DNA from: X23 sp050251575
GTDB lineage: Bacteria > Bacillota > Clostridia > SK-Y3
NCBI GenBank assembly: GCA_050251575.1
Contig: JBFWMP010000001.1
Span: forward strand, 1-64,000
Direction: 5' to 3'
DNA: 64,000 nt
Shown here: piece after piece, positions 53,285 to 61,925 of the stretch
How positions within the stretch are numbered: position 1 is the first letter of the stretch
Layout: every line of letters begins with the position of its first letter
Made by a program: the position numbers and the translations under genes
Notes under the pieces: generated by a model
Databases searched by the model: none
Seen by the model: only the letters and a program-made list of their open reading frames with translations
Told to the model about the DNA's origin: nothing

Positions 53285-53710
53285 TTAAAAGGGAAGATCA
53301 TCATCCGAGTCTATCGGTGTAAACCCATCTACATCTGCTGGTTCATTCCCACCAAAGCCTGTATTCATTCTGCTGCTGCTATCACTATCTCGTTTACTAT
53401 CTGCAAAGTAGGTTTCATCTGCAATGACTTCAGTAACATATCGTCTCTTACCTTCTTGGTCATCCCAAGTCCTAGTTTGAAGGCTTCCAACTACAACAAT
53501 CATTCTACCTTTGGTAAAATACTTGCTAACAAACTCTGCACTGTTTCTCCAAGCCACAACTTGGATAAAATCAGCCTGTTTTTGTTCTCCCTGTTTTACA
53601 AAGTTTCTATCAACAGCAATTGTAAAGCTGCAAACAGCAACATTACTAGCTGTATAACGAAGCTCCGGATCCTTGGTTAGTCTTCCCATCAACATTACCT
53701 TGTTTAACAT
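53285..53710 (-). CDS. ssb: Single-stranded DNA-binding protein
   Basis: The protein has 141 residues from the ATG at 53710 (AGGTG 6 nt upstream): MLNKVMLMGRLTKDPELRYT. OB-fold, then a Ser/Asp-rich tail ending DDDLPF, the conserved partner-binding tip. It lies between rpsF and rpsR as usual. Confidence 0.97.
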   Translation of the reverse strand: MLNKVMLMGRLTKDPELRYTASNVAVCSFTIAVDRNFVKQGEQKQADFIQVVAWRNSAEFVSKYFTKGRMIVVVGSLQTRTWDDQEGKRRYVTEVIADETYFADSKRDSDSSSRMNTGFGGNEPADVDGFTPIDSDDDLPF

Positions 53711-53737
53711 TTTTGTCACCTACCTGCTCGTAAAATA

Positions 53738-54034
53738 TTATTCGTCTTTCTTAATAACAAGTGCTCTCATAATACCTTCAGTAATCTTGAAAATTCTCTC
53801 AAGTTCCTGTATAAATGAAGTTTCTGCACTGAAATTAATCAAAACATAGTGCCCTTCATTCAAATCATTGATTGGATATGCAAGTCGTCTCTTACCCCAT
53901 TCATCTACATTTTCAACTTGACCTGCAGATTCAATTAATGATTTAAACTTCTCAACAAGCGCTGCAATTTCTTCCTCGCTTCGGTCAGAATTGATGATGA
54001 AAAGAGTTTCATACTTGTTTACGACCTTAACCAT
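53738..54034 (-). CDS. rpsF: 30S ribosomal protein S6
   Basis: The protein has 98 residues from the ATG at 54034 with a perfect AAAGGAGGTG upstream. The S6 pattern is clear (KYETLFIINSDRSEEEI, WGKRRLAYPINDLNEGHYVLINF). It is the first gene of rpsF-ssb-rpsR and has a consensus promoter at 54127-54155. Confidence 0.97.
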   Translation of the reverse strand: MVKVVNKYETLFIINSDRSEEEIAALVEKFKSLIESAGQVENVDEWGKRRLAYPINDLNEGHYVLINFSAETSFIQELERIFKITEGIMRALVIKKDE

Positions 54035-54126
54035 TATATTCACCTCCTTTTGGACTGTGGCCCTAACTGTTATGCTAGAGCAAGGATTATTATTGTACAT
54101 ATACTACAACAATCTTACAAACAAAT

Positions 54127-54155
54127 ATTATATTCGATTGCAAGATTATTGTCAA
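54127..54155 (-). promoter_or_regulatory. Consensus promoter of the rpsF-ssb-rpsR operon
   Basis: The minus strand has TTGACA (54150-54155), 17 nt, TATAAT (54127-54132). The leader of about 85 nt may contain an S6:S18 autoregulatory element, but I could not establish one. Confidence 0.85.
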
Positions 54156-54177
54156 GAGAATTGCAATCTTTAATTAA

Positions 54178-55029
54178 TTATGCCTTGCCCGAACACCCAA
54201 ATAGCTTCATTTTAGCTTTTACTACTTTTTTCATTTCTTCTTTTGCCGGACTGCAAATTTTTCTCGGATCGTATTCTTCGGGTTTATTCGCAATAACAGA
54301 CTTTACCCCTTCGGTAAAAGCCACCCTGACATCAGTATCTATATTAATCTTATTTACTCCAAGCGTAACTGCCTTTTTAATTGCATCTTCCGGAACTCCG
54401 GATGCACCATGAAGAACAATAGGAATATTTACTAACTTTTTAATAGTATCAAGTCTTTCTAAATCCAGTTTAGGTTCCCCTTTATATTTCCCATGAGCTG
54501 TACCAATGGCAATTGCAAGAGAATCCACACCTGTCTCCTTCACAAACTTCACTGCTTCATCAGGATGTGTAAATCTGGCATCCTTTTCATCAACGCTAAT
54601 ATTGTCCTCCACACCGCCTAATCTCCCTAATTCAGCTTCTACGGAAACACCACAAGCATGAGCGATTTTAATGATTTCATTTGTGACTGCGATATTTTCT
54701 TCTATTGGATGATGAGAACCATCAATCATTACAGAAGTCCATCCATTTCTGATACAGCCGACAATGGTCTCATAAGTAGTTCCATGATCCAAATGAAGTG
54801 CTACCGGCACACTTGCTTTTTGTGCAGCAAGCTGCACCATAACACTAAGAAAGTCAATTCCAGCGTATTTTATTGCTCCTTCTGATGTCTGGATAATTAC
54901 CGGGGATCTTTCTTCTTCAGCTGCAGCAATAACAGCCTGGAGAATCTCCATGTTGTTAACATTAAATGCTCCTACCGCATAACCTTCTTTATGAGCCTTA
55001 TCCAATATTTCTTTTCCCGTTACCAGCAT
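54178..55029 (-). CDS. fba: Fructose-1,6-bisphosphate aldolase, class II
   Basis: A 283-residue protein with LHLDHG, EAELGRLGGVED, GTAHGKYKGEPKL and VLHGASGVP motifs for zinc and phosphate binding. A housekeeping glycolytic enzyme by similarity and length. AGGAGG lies 7 nt before the ATG. A gene for a zinc-ribbon protein lies 11 nt upstream. Confidence 0.95.
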   Translation of the reverse strand: MLVTGKEILDKAHKEGYAVGAFNVNNMEILQAVIAAAEEERSPVIIQTSEGAIKYAGIDFLSVMVQLAAQKASVPVALHLDHGTTYETIVGCIRNGWTSVMIDGSHHPIEENIAVTNEIIKIAHACGVSVEAELGRLGGVEDNISVDEKDARFTHPDEAVKFVKETGVDSLAIAIGTAHGKYKGEPKLDLERLDTIKKLVNIPIVLHGASGVPEDAIKKAVTLGVNKINIDTDVRVAFTEGVKSVIANKPEEYDPRKICSPAKEEMKKVVKAKMKLFGCSGKA

Positions 55030-55040
55030 TACATTACCTC

Positions 55041-55769
55041 CTAAGTATGTTGTTTTATGTTATATTCAAAACCAGCCATATTACTAGTATGTCTGTTTTT
55101 TTTGCTTACATGATGTAAAATTGATTCTTTAGATATCATACATGAAACAGCCTGACAAATGTCCTCGGAAAGTATAATGCTATTGCGTTGTAATGTCAGT
55201 TTTAAATCCTGATTTGTACAGGCTCTGATGATTTCATAGGTAAAGCACTTATTGCACATAAGCTCTACCCTGTCATACAGTATCTGCAAATCAATATCCT
55301 GACTTCCACATTGACAAAACAAGTTTTGTCTTTCTGCTACATCATGAATTTTATCAATAGTACGCAGCATAACTGCACTATTGGCAAAATTATCATCATA
55401 TCCTATATCCTCCATCAACTTATCCATCCGCATTTCATAAGAATCCACTGCCTGCCTGACAGCACTATCATTTCCAAAATAGCATAGTTCTAACTTATTT
55501 TTGGCACATTTAAAATGCATTATTCTTTTAAGCCAAAGTTCCTTAAACTTGACAGTATACGTATGAATAACATTACAAGCAATGCAAGGCACACTCAGCG
55601 TGCATAACCCATCTTTTTTTATTGAAATTTTAACAAATGATCTTTTGCAATTGCATTCAATAGTATGTTCTTTTTTACCTGAGAAATCAAAGAGTGAAAT
55701 ATTATGAAATTCTATTGAACCGCAAACAGGGCATTTATATGCAATTGTGCTACCCCATTCTAATATCAA
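55041..55769 (-). CDS. Zinc-ribbon protein of unknown function
   Basis: About 242 residues, from TTG at 55769 (GAGGTG 6 nt upstream) or GTG at 55778. Cys pairs are spread along the chain: CPVC and CNCK near the N-terminus, CIAC in the middle, CQC and CNKC in the C-terminal third, suggesting two or more zinc ribbons. The middle is helical and charged. I do not recognise a named family. The gene sits 11 nt before fba and could be co-transcribed. Confidence 0.75.
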   Translation of the reverse strand: MILEWGSTIAYKCPVCGSIEFHNISLFDFSGKKEHTIECNCKRSFVKISIKKDGLCTLSVPCIACNVIHTYTVKFKELWLKRIMHFKCAKNKLELCYFGNDSAVRQAVDSYEMRMDKLMEDIGYDDNFANSAVMLRTIDKIHDVAERQNLFCQCGSQDIDLQILYDRVELMCNKCFTYEIIRACTNQDLKLTLQRNSIILSEDICQAVSCMISKESILHHVSKKNRHTSNMAGFEYNIKQHT

Positions 55770-55869
55770 TTGCCCCACCTCACTCTAATCAAAATATTGT
55801 TTATATCTATAATATTCTTCATTGAAGAAAAAAATCCTTCTTCATAATGAAAAAAGTGAGGGTTTCATA

Positions 55870-56595
55870 TCATAAGGTAAAAGTTACAACTATTCCATAT
55901 ATAATCGGAATAAAAATAGAAGGAAGCAAATTTCCAACCTTAATCTTCTTTATTTCCAGCATAGTAAGACCAATGCCAATAATGAGGATGCCACCGACCG
56001 CCGACATTTCAATAATTATCCAGTCTATCAATAATGGTTTCACTAGTGAAGCAAGAAGTGTGATCGCCCCTTGATACACAAAGACCGGCACAAAAGAAAA
56101 TAATACCCCAAAACCAAGCGTGGACGCAAAAATTACTGCAGATACGCCATCTAAAACAGACTTCGCATAAAGAATGCTTGGGTCATGATTTAATCCATCC
56201 TGAATAGAGCCCATAATAGCCATAGAACCAACACAATATACCAAACTTGCAATAACAAAGCCTTCAGCGAACGTGCTTACTTGTCCGTCCTTATGTACCA
56301 ACAGTTGAATCCATTTACCAAACTGCTCTAGTCTTGCTTCAACATCAATCCATTCTCCTATAATTCCTCCAAGTACCACGCTAAAAATCATTAGCAGAAG
56401 CATTTCCCCACGAAAGCCCCCGGGTCTTGATGCAGATAATCCCTCTAATGCCATCGACAGTCCTATTACAACTACCGCAAGCGCAATACCCTGCATAATT
56501 GTATTCTTATATCTTTCTTTTATAACGCCACCAACAGTTGCTCCTATCAAACCACCGGCAATAATTGCTCCGGCATTTACTATCGTACCTAGCAT
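55870..56595 (-). CDS. DUF554 membrane protein
   Basis: A 241-residue protein with about seven spans. It starts MLGTIVNAGAIIAGGLIG, characteristic of the DUF554 (YdfK/YqgA) family, and has the conserved CVGSMAIMGSIQDGL segment. Function unknown; a transport role is presumed. GGAGAGG precedes the ATG. Confidence 0.88.
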   Translation of the reverse strand: MLGTIVNAGAIIAGGLIGATVGGVIKERYKNTIMQGIALAVVVIGLSMALEGLSASRPGGFRGEMLLLMIFSVVLGGIIGEWIDVEARLEQFGKWIQLLVHKDGQVSTFAEGFVIASLVYCVGSMAIMGSIQDGLNHDPSILYAKSVLDGVSAVIFASTLGFGVLFSFVPVFVYQGAITLLASLVKPLLIDWIIIEMSAVGGILIIGIGLTMLEIKKIKVGNLLPSIFIPIIYGIVVTFTL

Positions 56596-56648
56596 AACCT
56601 CTCCAACCCCTTCAATGATAAATACACAATCAAAATGTAAAATTATTT

Positions 56649-57530
56649 CTATTTTCCTATTTTCATCTCCCTTGCATAGTAAAACAAATACTGCTGTGCA
56701 AAGCCTGCCAAATTCCCAAAATGTTCATCCGAATATCTATGAACCTCTTTTATGGCAGGATCACTTCCAAGATAAAAATATCCCATGACTCTCCTCACCC
56801 ATACATCCGTAGGAAAAACATCATATCTTTGTAAAGAAAACAAAAGGATACAGTCTGCTACCTTAGGACCAATTCCTTGGATCTTCATTAACTCTTCTCT
56901 TATCTTTATGGTTTCAAGGCCCTCAAGAGCATTCAGCACTACTTGAAATTCTATAACAGCCTTTGCAGCGTTTAGTATATACTTGCAGCGATAGCCACTT
57001 TTGCAAAACGCCATATCTTCCAGTGTCTTTTTGTATAAATCTTCAGGCTGCGGAAAGCTATAGTAAACTTTGTTACCAAAATAGATAGGCTGCCCATACT
57101 TCTCACTGATACTTTGAATTATCTTCTTGATTCTGGATATGGTGTTGTTTGATGAAATGATAAAAGAAATAAGGCATTCCCATAGCTCCTGCTTCAATAT
57201 ACGCATACCCCATCCAAACTGTACTGCCTGATGAAGTATTTTGTCCTTGCTTAATTCGCCTTTAATCATGCTATAGTCCCTATCCAAATCAAAATATTTT
57301 CTCCAGACACCTTCAAACTCTTCTAAATTTGCATTATTTATGGTAAGTCTATCTTGCTGCATCCATATATTAATGACCTTTCCAAAAGCAACACCGGTAT
57401 AACTCCCATCCTCTTCTTTATTCCAACGAAAACATTGCCCACATTCAAATATATGAGAAAGATTAAAATCCTTCACACCTTCTACAATCACCTGCTGCTC
57501 ATCTTCATAAATTTTATAGTCTTTTCTCAT
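56649..57530 (-). CDS. 8-oxoguanine DNA glycosylase/lyase (OGG1 type)
   Basis: A 293-residue protein with the OGG N-terminal domain (ECGQCFRWNKEEDGSYTG) and the HhH-GPD fold. IQGIGPKVADCILLF has the catalytic Lys, and VFPTDVWV has the catalytic Asp. It excises 8-oxoguanine and nicks the strand. A single-gene unit, convergent with nothing; the small gene at 57716 is divergent. GAGGTAA precedes the ATG. Confidence 0.92.
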   Translation of the reverse strand: MRKDYKIYEDEQQVIVEGVKDFNLSHIFECGQCFRWNKEEDGSYTGVAFGKVINIWMQQDRLTINNANLEEFEGVWRKYFDLDRDYSMIKGELSKDKILHQAVQFGWGMRILKQELWECLISFIISSNNTISRIKKIIQSISEKYGQPIYFGNKVYYSFPQPEDLYKKTLEDMAFCKSGYRCKYILNAAKAVIEFQVVLNALEGLETIKIREELMKIQGIGPKVADCILLFSLQRYDVFPTDVWVRRVMGYFYLGSDPAIKEVHRYSDEHFGNLAGFAQQYLFYYAREMKIGK

Positions 57531-57715
57531 GTTGATTACCTCGTTATCTACAATTCCCGGTTCACAGTAGATAGAATACCCTATATGTATTATTCCTAAT
57601 AGAACTACGAATAATATTAAATAATATATTATAAAAATAAAATTGTTTTCACCATCCGAGTATAGACTGCTTCTAATACAAGCGGCGTTGTTAGTTATGA
57701 GATGGAAACTTGAAA

Positions 57716-57943
57716 ATGGAGGAAACAGGCATCAAAACAATTAACATTACAATCGATACCCATACTCTTTATCAAAAAGATATACAAAGAATCATTAACA
57801 AAGTAACTTCTTTAAACAGTATCGGCAAAGTACACTCTTCCGGGAAAGCCCTTATAATCTCTTTTGATGCAAGAGTGACGAGTACAGAAGTAATTCTCGA
57901 TGCCATCAAAGAATTTCACTATAAAATAATAGATTCAAATTAA
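57716..57943 (+). CDS. Small conserved-looking protein of unknown function
   Basis: Seventy-five residues from the ATG at 57716 (TTG at 57710 is an alternative; the ribosome site is weak). The pattern INITIDTHTLYQKDIQRIINKV ... IGKVHSSGKALIISFDARVTSTEVILDAIKEFHYKI suggests a beta-alpha-beta-beta-alpha-beta fold, like heavy-metal-associated domains but without their CxxC. It is monocistronic and ends in a perfect 38-bp palindrome shared with the convergent gene. Confidence 0.6.
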   Translation: MEETGIKTINITIDTHTLYQKDIQRIINKVTSLNSIGKVHSSGKALIISFDARVTSTEVILDAIKEFHYKIIDSN

Positions 57944-57969
57944 GATAGTATACTATCTTAATTTGAATC
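57932..57969. terminator. Perfect 38-bp palindrome between convergent genes
   Basis: GATTCAAATTAAGATAGTA and its exact complement, with no loop bases. It includes the stop of the small gene and ends 3 nt before the stop of the P-loop/Asp23 gene. It is AT-rich, so a moderate bidirectional terminator. Confidence 0.7.
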
Positions 57970-57971
57970 CT

Positions 57972-58793
57972 CTACTTCTGATGGAAGCCAAGAGACTTAA
58001 CCATAATATTTACAGTAAGAACATTAATAGCGGTATACTTTTCTATCGCATCTTTAACTGCTGCTTGTACCTTTCTCGCCAGATTCGGTAAGTTTCTGCC
58101 GTAAGCCAGAGTGAGCTCTAAAAAGATTATCAGACCAAACTCCTTGTTATCCAACCGTATTTTATTTATTTTTATGACTCCCGCCACTTTTGCTCCTTCA
58201 TATGCGCATATTGTATAAATCACCTGATTAGATATAGTGTAATTACCCATATAACTAAAAGTAGGTCTGACCACCGACTTATCTATAGCCTGAATTAAGT
58301 CTCCTTTGCCTTTACGCTGAAAAATTTTTAAAGGATCTAATAAATAACCGGAAAAATCTTTTTTTATTTCAAAGGTAGGAACAGGAATCACATGCTTCCC
58401 CTCAAGCCGCCTTGTCATTCTAGCCCGCTCTATCTCATCCTTGTCTGCTATATCTTCTATATGAATAACTTTAGAAACAGCAGGCAGCCCTAAAGCATTA
58501 ATAATTGCATCTATCATTCCTTGAGAAGTTCCTAATATTAATATACTGGACGGCTTCTCATCAGCTATTGCTTCTCTAACCAAGCGCATATGTTCTGATT
58601 CAATAAAAAGTGCCCTTCGCACAGAAGCAAGCCGCGTCTGTTCCTTTTTTGCTGAAAATCCTGCAATAATGCTGTTTCCTCTTATAAGCAAACCATCATC
58701 TATAATATAATTAATATCATTCTCTTGAGCGACCCACATAGCCCGGTAACTTTTCCCTGAGCCACTGGGTCCAATAAAAGCAATTACCTGCAA
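57972..58793 (-). CDS. P-loop nucleotide-binding protein fused to an Asp23/Gls24 (DUF322) domain
   Basis: A 273-residue protein. Residues 1 to about 165 form a P-loop domain with Walker A GPSGSGKS and a possible Walker B (SSILILGTSQG). The last ~90 residues (ISNQVIYTICAYEGAKVAGV ... LARKVQAAVKDAIEKYTAINVLTVNIMV) match the Asp23 fold of envelope-stress proteins. TTG start at 58793, GGTGG 9 nt upstream. It follows rex on the same strand. The function is unknown; a nucleotide-controlled envelope or metabolic regulator is a guess. Confidence 0.75.
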   Translation of the reverse strand: MQVIAFIGPSGSGKSYRAMWVAQENDINYIIDDGLLIRGNSIIAGFSAKKEQTRLASVRRALFIESEHMRLVREAIADEKPSSILILGTSQGMIDAIINALGLPAVSKVIHIEDIADKDEIERARMTRRLEGKHVIPVPTFEIKKDFSGYLLDPLKIFQRKGKGDLIQAIDKSVVRPTFSYMGNYTISNQVIYTICAYEGAKVAGVIKINKIRLDNKEFGLIIFLELTLAYGRNLPNLARKVQAAVKDAIEKYTAINVLTVNIMVKSLGFHQK

Positions 58794-58814
58794 AATATAA
58801 AACCACCTCGGTTT

Positions 58815-59450
58815 CTACTCTTTTTCCGTAATCATATAAGATAACGTCATCAAACTATCACTCAAATGAACACTTTCTACTGCTACCGTTTCAGGTACAT
58901 CTAAATCGGTATATGAAAAATTCCATAATCCCTTTACACCAAGATCAGCAAGCTTCTGTGCTGTTTCAACCACAGTGTCTTTTGGAATTGCAAGAATACC
59001 GATATCGACTACATTATTTTTCATGAAACTATCCAACTCATCTATGTGCCTAATCTGGATACCTCGAATCTCCTCACCGACCAACTTTTTATTGGCATCA
59101 AATATCCCAACCAATTTGAATCCTCTCCGCTCGAAGCTAGTATGGTTAGCTAAAGCATGTCCCAAGTTACCTGCTCCAATAAGAATAGAATTGTATCCAT
59201 TGTATAAGCCTAAAATGTTGCCAATCTCTTTGTATAAATATTCTACATTATACCCATAACCCTGCTGCCCGAAACCACCGAAACAATTCAAGTCCTGACG
59301 AATTTGAGAAGCAGTAACACCCATTCTTTCGCTAAGCTCTTTTGAAGAAATGCGCGTGATATCGTTTCTTAACAGTTCCTCTAAATACCTGTAATACCTA
59401 GGAAGCCTCCTGACAACTGCAATAGATACCTTTTTTCTATCATAACCCAT
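58815..59450 (-). CDS. rex: Redox-sensing transcriptional repressor Rex
   Basis: A 211-residue protein: winged helix (VRRLPRYYRYLEELL, SSKELSERMGVTASQIRQDLNCFGGFGQQGYGY) and a Rossmann NAD(H) domain (SILIGAGNLGHALANH). It derepresses fermentation and NADH-reoxidising genes when NADH/NAD+ rises. GGAG precedes the ATG. I do not see a full Rex operator at its own start. Confidence 0.97.
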   Translation of the reverse strand: MGYDRKKVSIAVVRRLPRYYRYLEELLRNDITRISSKELSERMGVTASQIRQDLNCFGGFGQQGYGYNVEYLYKEIGNILGLYNGYNSILIGAGNLGHALANHTSFERRGFKLVGIFDANKKLVGEEIRGIQIRHIDELDSFMKNNVVDIGILAIPKDTVVETAQKLADLGVKGLWNFSYTDLDVPETVAVESVHLSDSLMTLSYMITEKE

Positions 59451-59551
59451 GTGCCGTCACTCCTTTGTATTATCTTTCTCATTTGTAAATTATAACCTTT
59501 TTGTTAATATATTGTCAATATATTTATATAAATCTATTATTTGTAGTTTTT

Positions 59552-60226
59552 CTACTCTTTAGTCTTTTGCTGAGCAATCAAGTTCGCACTTGCATTCTTA
59601 ATGTGTTCACACATAAGTCTTTCTGCTCTTTCTCCATCCCTGTCCACAATTGCCTGCAAAATAGCTTTATGCTCTTCCAGTGAATTTCGTGCTCTCCCAG
59701 GAGCCTCAAATGAGGTTCCTCTCGCTCTCTTTATATAATGGTGAAATAACGACAGCGTATGCTTTAGCGGATTACTCTTACAAGCTTCATAAATAAGCTC
59801 ATGAAATTTCGAATCCAAACTTTGCAAATGTTGCATATCACTCTTGTTAGTAAAAAATTCCGACAACTCTACTGATTCTTTTAACTGCTCAACTTCTTCC
59901 GCAAAAATCTTTTCTGCAGCCCACCGTGCTGCCAAGCCTTCAATAAGCATTCGTATCGTATAGATATCTTCGATATCTTTAGTAGATATCCCCAATACAA
60001 CGGCACCCTTGTTAGGAATCGTTTTTACCAATCCTTCCAGCTCAAGCTGCCTTATTGCTTCTCTTATCGGTGTACGGCTCACTCCTAGCTCCTCTGATAG
60101 CTTTGTTTCAATCAAGCTGTCACCAGGCTCAAGCTTACCATTCAAGATATCTTCTTCTAATGCTTTGAACACTTTAGCTCTCAGAGAATAATTATCACTC
60201 TCTTGAACTCTCTCAATTTTTCGCAT
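59552..60226 (-). CDS. GntR-family regulator, FCD (FadR-like) subgroup
   Basis: The protein has 224 residues from the ATG at 60226 (GGGGGA 7 nt upstream). It has the GntR helix-turn-helix (PGDSLIETKLSEELGVSRTPIREAIRQLELEGLV) and an FCD ligand-binding domain with metal-binding-type Asp/His positions (DSKFHELIYEA, LEEHKAILQAI). It lies 132 nt downstream of the Re-citrate synthase gene on the same strand. A gluconate-GntR-like palindrome covers the -10 box of that gene, so it probably represses citrate synthase in response to a carboxylate. Confidence 0.88.
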   Translation of the reverse strand: MRKIERVQESDNYSLRAKVFKALEEDILNGKLEPGDSLIETKLSEELGVSRTPIREAIRQLELEGLVKTIPNKGAVVLGISTKDIEDIYTIRMLIEGLAARWAAEKIFAEEVEQLKESVELSEFFTNKSDMQHLQSLDSKFHELIYEACKSNPLKHTLSLFHHYIKRARGTSFEAPGRARNSLEEHKAILQAIVDRDGERAERLMCEHIKNASANLIAQQKTKE

Positions 60227-60358
60227 GTATATTTCCCCCATAAAATAATGCAGAATTGAGGCATAGTATTTGCTCTATATTCTGCACTCTTATTCTACAT
60301 TATTAGTAATAATTTTTCAATTATTTATTTTTTGGTGAATTGATAATTAATCATCATA

Positions 60359-61729
60359 CTATCTTTTAAATCTTCCCGGTGCATTCTGCTCTACCAGTTC
60401 TTCCAATTCTTCATCACTGATAGCAATAATACGTCCATTTTCATATTCTGCATCTACCCATTCCCTTATCTTTGCAATCATCGGGTCTTTTTTATCAATC
60501 TTATCTTCTTTAAGCCTATAATAAGTATTGATCCAATGGGCAATACCTGCTAATCCCGAAAGATTAGTAACAGCTACCATCGCCGGTCTGTTCAGCAACA
60601 AATCCGTATCAAATATATTGTAAATTTCTTCGTCTTTTAATAACCCGTCTGCATGTATACCTGCTCTTGTTACATTAAAATTCTTTCCTACAAATGGTGT
60701 CATTGGTGGTATTTCGTAGCCTATCTCTTTCTCAAAATATTCTGCAATTTCAGTAATCACTGTAGTATCCATGCCATCTGTTGTACCTCTTAAGCTGGCA
60801 TATTCAAACACCATCGCTTCCAACGGCACATTTCCGGTCCGCTCTCCGATACCCAACATTGAACAATTAACTGCAGAAGCACCATATAGCCATGCAGTTG
60901 TGGCATTGGATACACCTTTGTAAAAATCATTATGGCCATGCCATTCAAGCAGTTCTGCAGGAACATCGGCATAATGCCTCAGCCCATAAATAATTCCCTG
61001 TACACTTCTAGGAAGTGCTACACCCGGATAAGATACCCCATATCCCATCGTATCACATGCTCTGATTTTGATTGGAATATTTGCTTCCTTCGATAACTTA
61101 CTTAGCTCATTTACAAATGGAACCACAAAACCATAAAAATCTGCCCGTGTAATATCTTCAAGATGACATCTCGGTTTTACACCAATATCAAGAGCATCCT
61201 TCACTATGCTTAAATAATGTTCTGCTGCCTGCCTTCTCGTCATATTTAATTTCTTAAAAATATGATAGTCAGAGCAGCTTACCAAGATACCCGTTTCTTT
61301 AATGCCTATATCTTTCACAAGTTTAAAGTCGTTTTTAGTTGCTCGAATCCATGTAGTGACTTCTGGGAACTCGTATCCTCTTTCCATACATTTATTAAGA
61401 GCAGATCTGTCTTTTTGACTATATAGAAAGAATTCTGTCTGTTTGATGATTCCCTTCGGACCGCTAAGACGATGCAGCATATCAAAAATATCCACAATCT
61501 GCTGTGAGGTATACGGTGTGCGTGACTGCTGTCCGTCTCTGAAGGTTGTATCGGTTATCCATATATCATCCGGGACATTAAAAGGAACATGACGATGATT
61601 AAAGGGTACCTTTGGTACTTCGTCATACGGGAATAATACACGATAAAGATTTGGTTCCTTAATATCCTGCAAATTATATTTATACGCTGCTTGTTCCAGT
61701 GTGTTGCTCTTTTCACTAAATTCTAACAT
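60359..61729 (-). CDS. Citrate synthase, Re-type (homocitrate synthase-like)
   Basis: The protein has 456 residues from the ATG at 61729 (GAGGGG 7 nt upstream). It belongs to the isopropylmalate/homocitrate synthase superfamily: DTTFRDGQQSR, EWHGHNDFYKG and NCSMLGIGERTGNVPLEAM hold the metal-binding and catalytic residues. Length and the N-terminal region fit the Re-citrate synthases of Clostridium kluyveri type, which condense acetyl-CoA with oxaloacetate with stereochemistry opposite to the usual enzyme. This opens the oxidative arm towards 2-oxoglutarate in anaerobes. A homocitrate synthase role is less likely but possible. Confidence 0.88.
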   Translation of the reverse strand: MLEFSEKSNTLEQAAYKYNLQDIKEPNLYRVLFPYDEVPKVPFNHRHVPFNVPDDIWITDTTFRDGQQSRTPYTSQQIVDIFDMLHRLSGPKGIIKQTEFFLYSQKDRSALNKCMERGYEFPEVTTWIRATKNDFKLVKDIGIKETGILVSCSDYHIFKKLNMTRRQAAEHYLSIVKDALDIGVKPRCHLEDITRADFYGFVVPFVNELSKLSKEANIPIKIRACDTMGYGVSYPGVALPRSVQGIIYGLRHYADVPAELLEWHGHNDFYKGVSNATTAWLYGASAVNCSMLGIGERTGNVPLEAMVFEYASLRGTTDGMDTTVITEIAEYFEKEIGYEIPPMTPFVGKNFNVTRAGIHADGLLKDEEIYNIFDTDLLLNRPAMVAVTNLSGLAGIAHWINTYYRLKEDKIDKKDPMIAKIREWVDAEYENGRIIAISDEELEELVEQNAPGRFKR

Positions 61730-61797
61730 TCTCATACCCCTCTGCAATTGTACTAACCCCTCTTCTTTGTATATGTCCATACATGTTTATATGTATA

Positions 61798-61826
61798 ATT
61801 GTATACAATCCTGTAAAGAATGTCAA
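61798..61826 (-). promoter_or_regulatory. Re-citrate synthase promoter with GntR-type operator over the -10
   Basis: The minus strand has TTGACA (61821-61826), 17 nt, TACAAT (61798-61803). The -10 lies inside the perfect palindrome ATTGTATACAAT (61798-61809), the core of the Bacillus GntR operator type. Occupancy would block transcription. Confidence 0.75.
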
Positions 61827-61925
61827 TAAAAAAATGAAATTTTAAATCACTATTCTTGCATTTTTAAAATATGTCTTTTAATTACCAGGAATAGTTCGGA
61901 TACCATTAACATAAACTATTAGTAG

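Noticed and set aside
54035..54126. S6:S18 autoregulatory RNA in the rpsF leader
   Set aside because: A leader exists, but I could not fold a convincing stem with the expected CCG-containing loop by eye.
59451..59551. Rex operator at the rex promoter
   Set aside because: TTGTTAATATATTGTCAAT looks similar, but the second half is not the inverted TTAACAA half-site needed.
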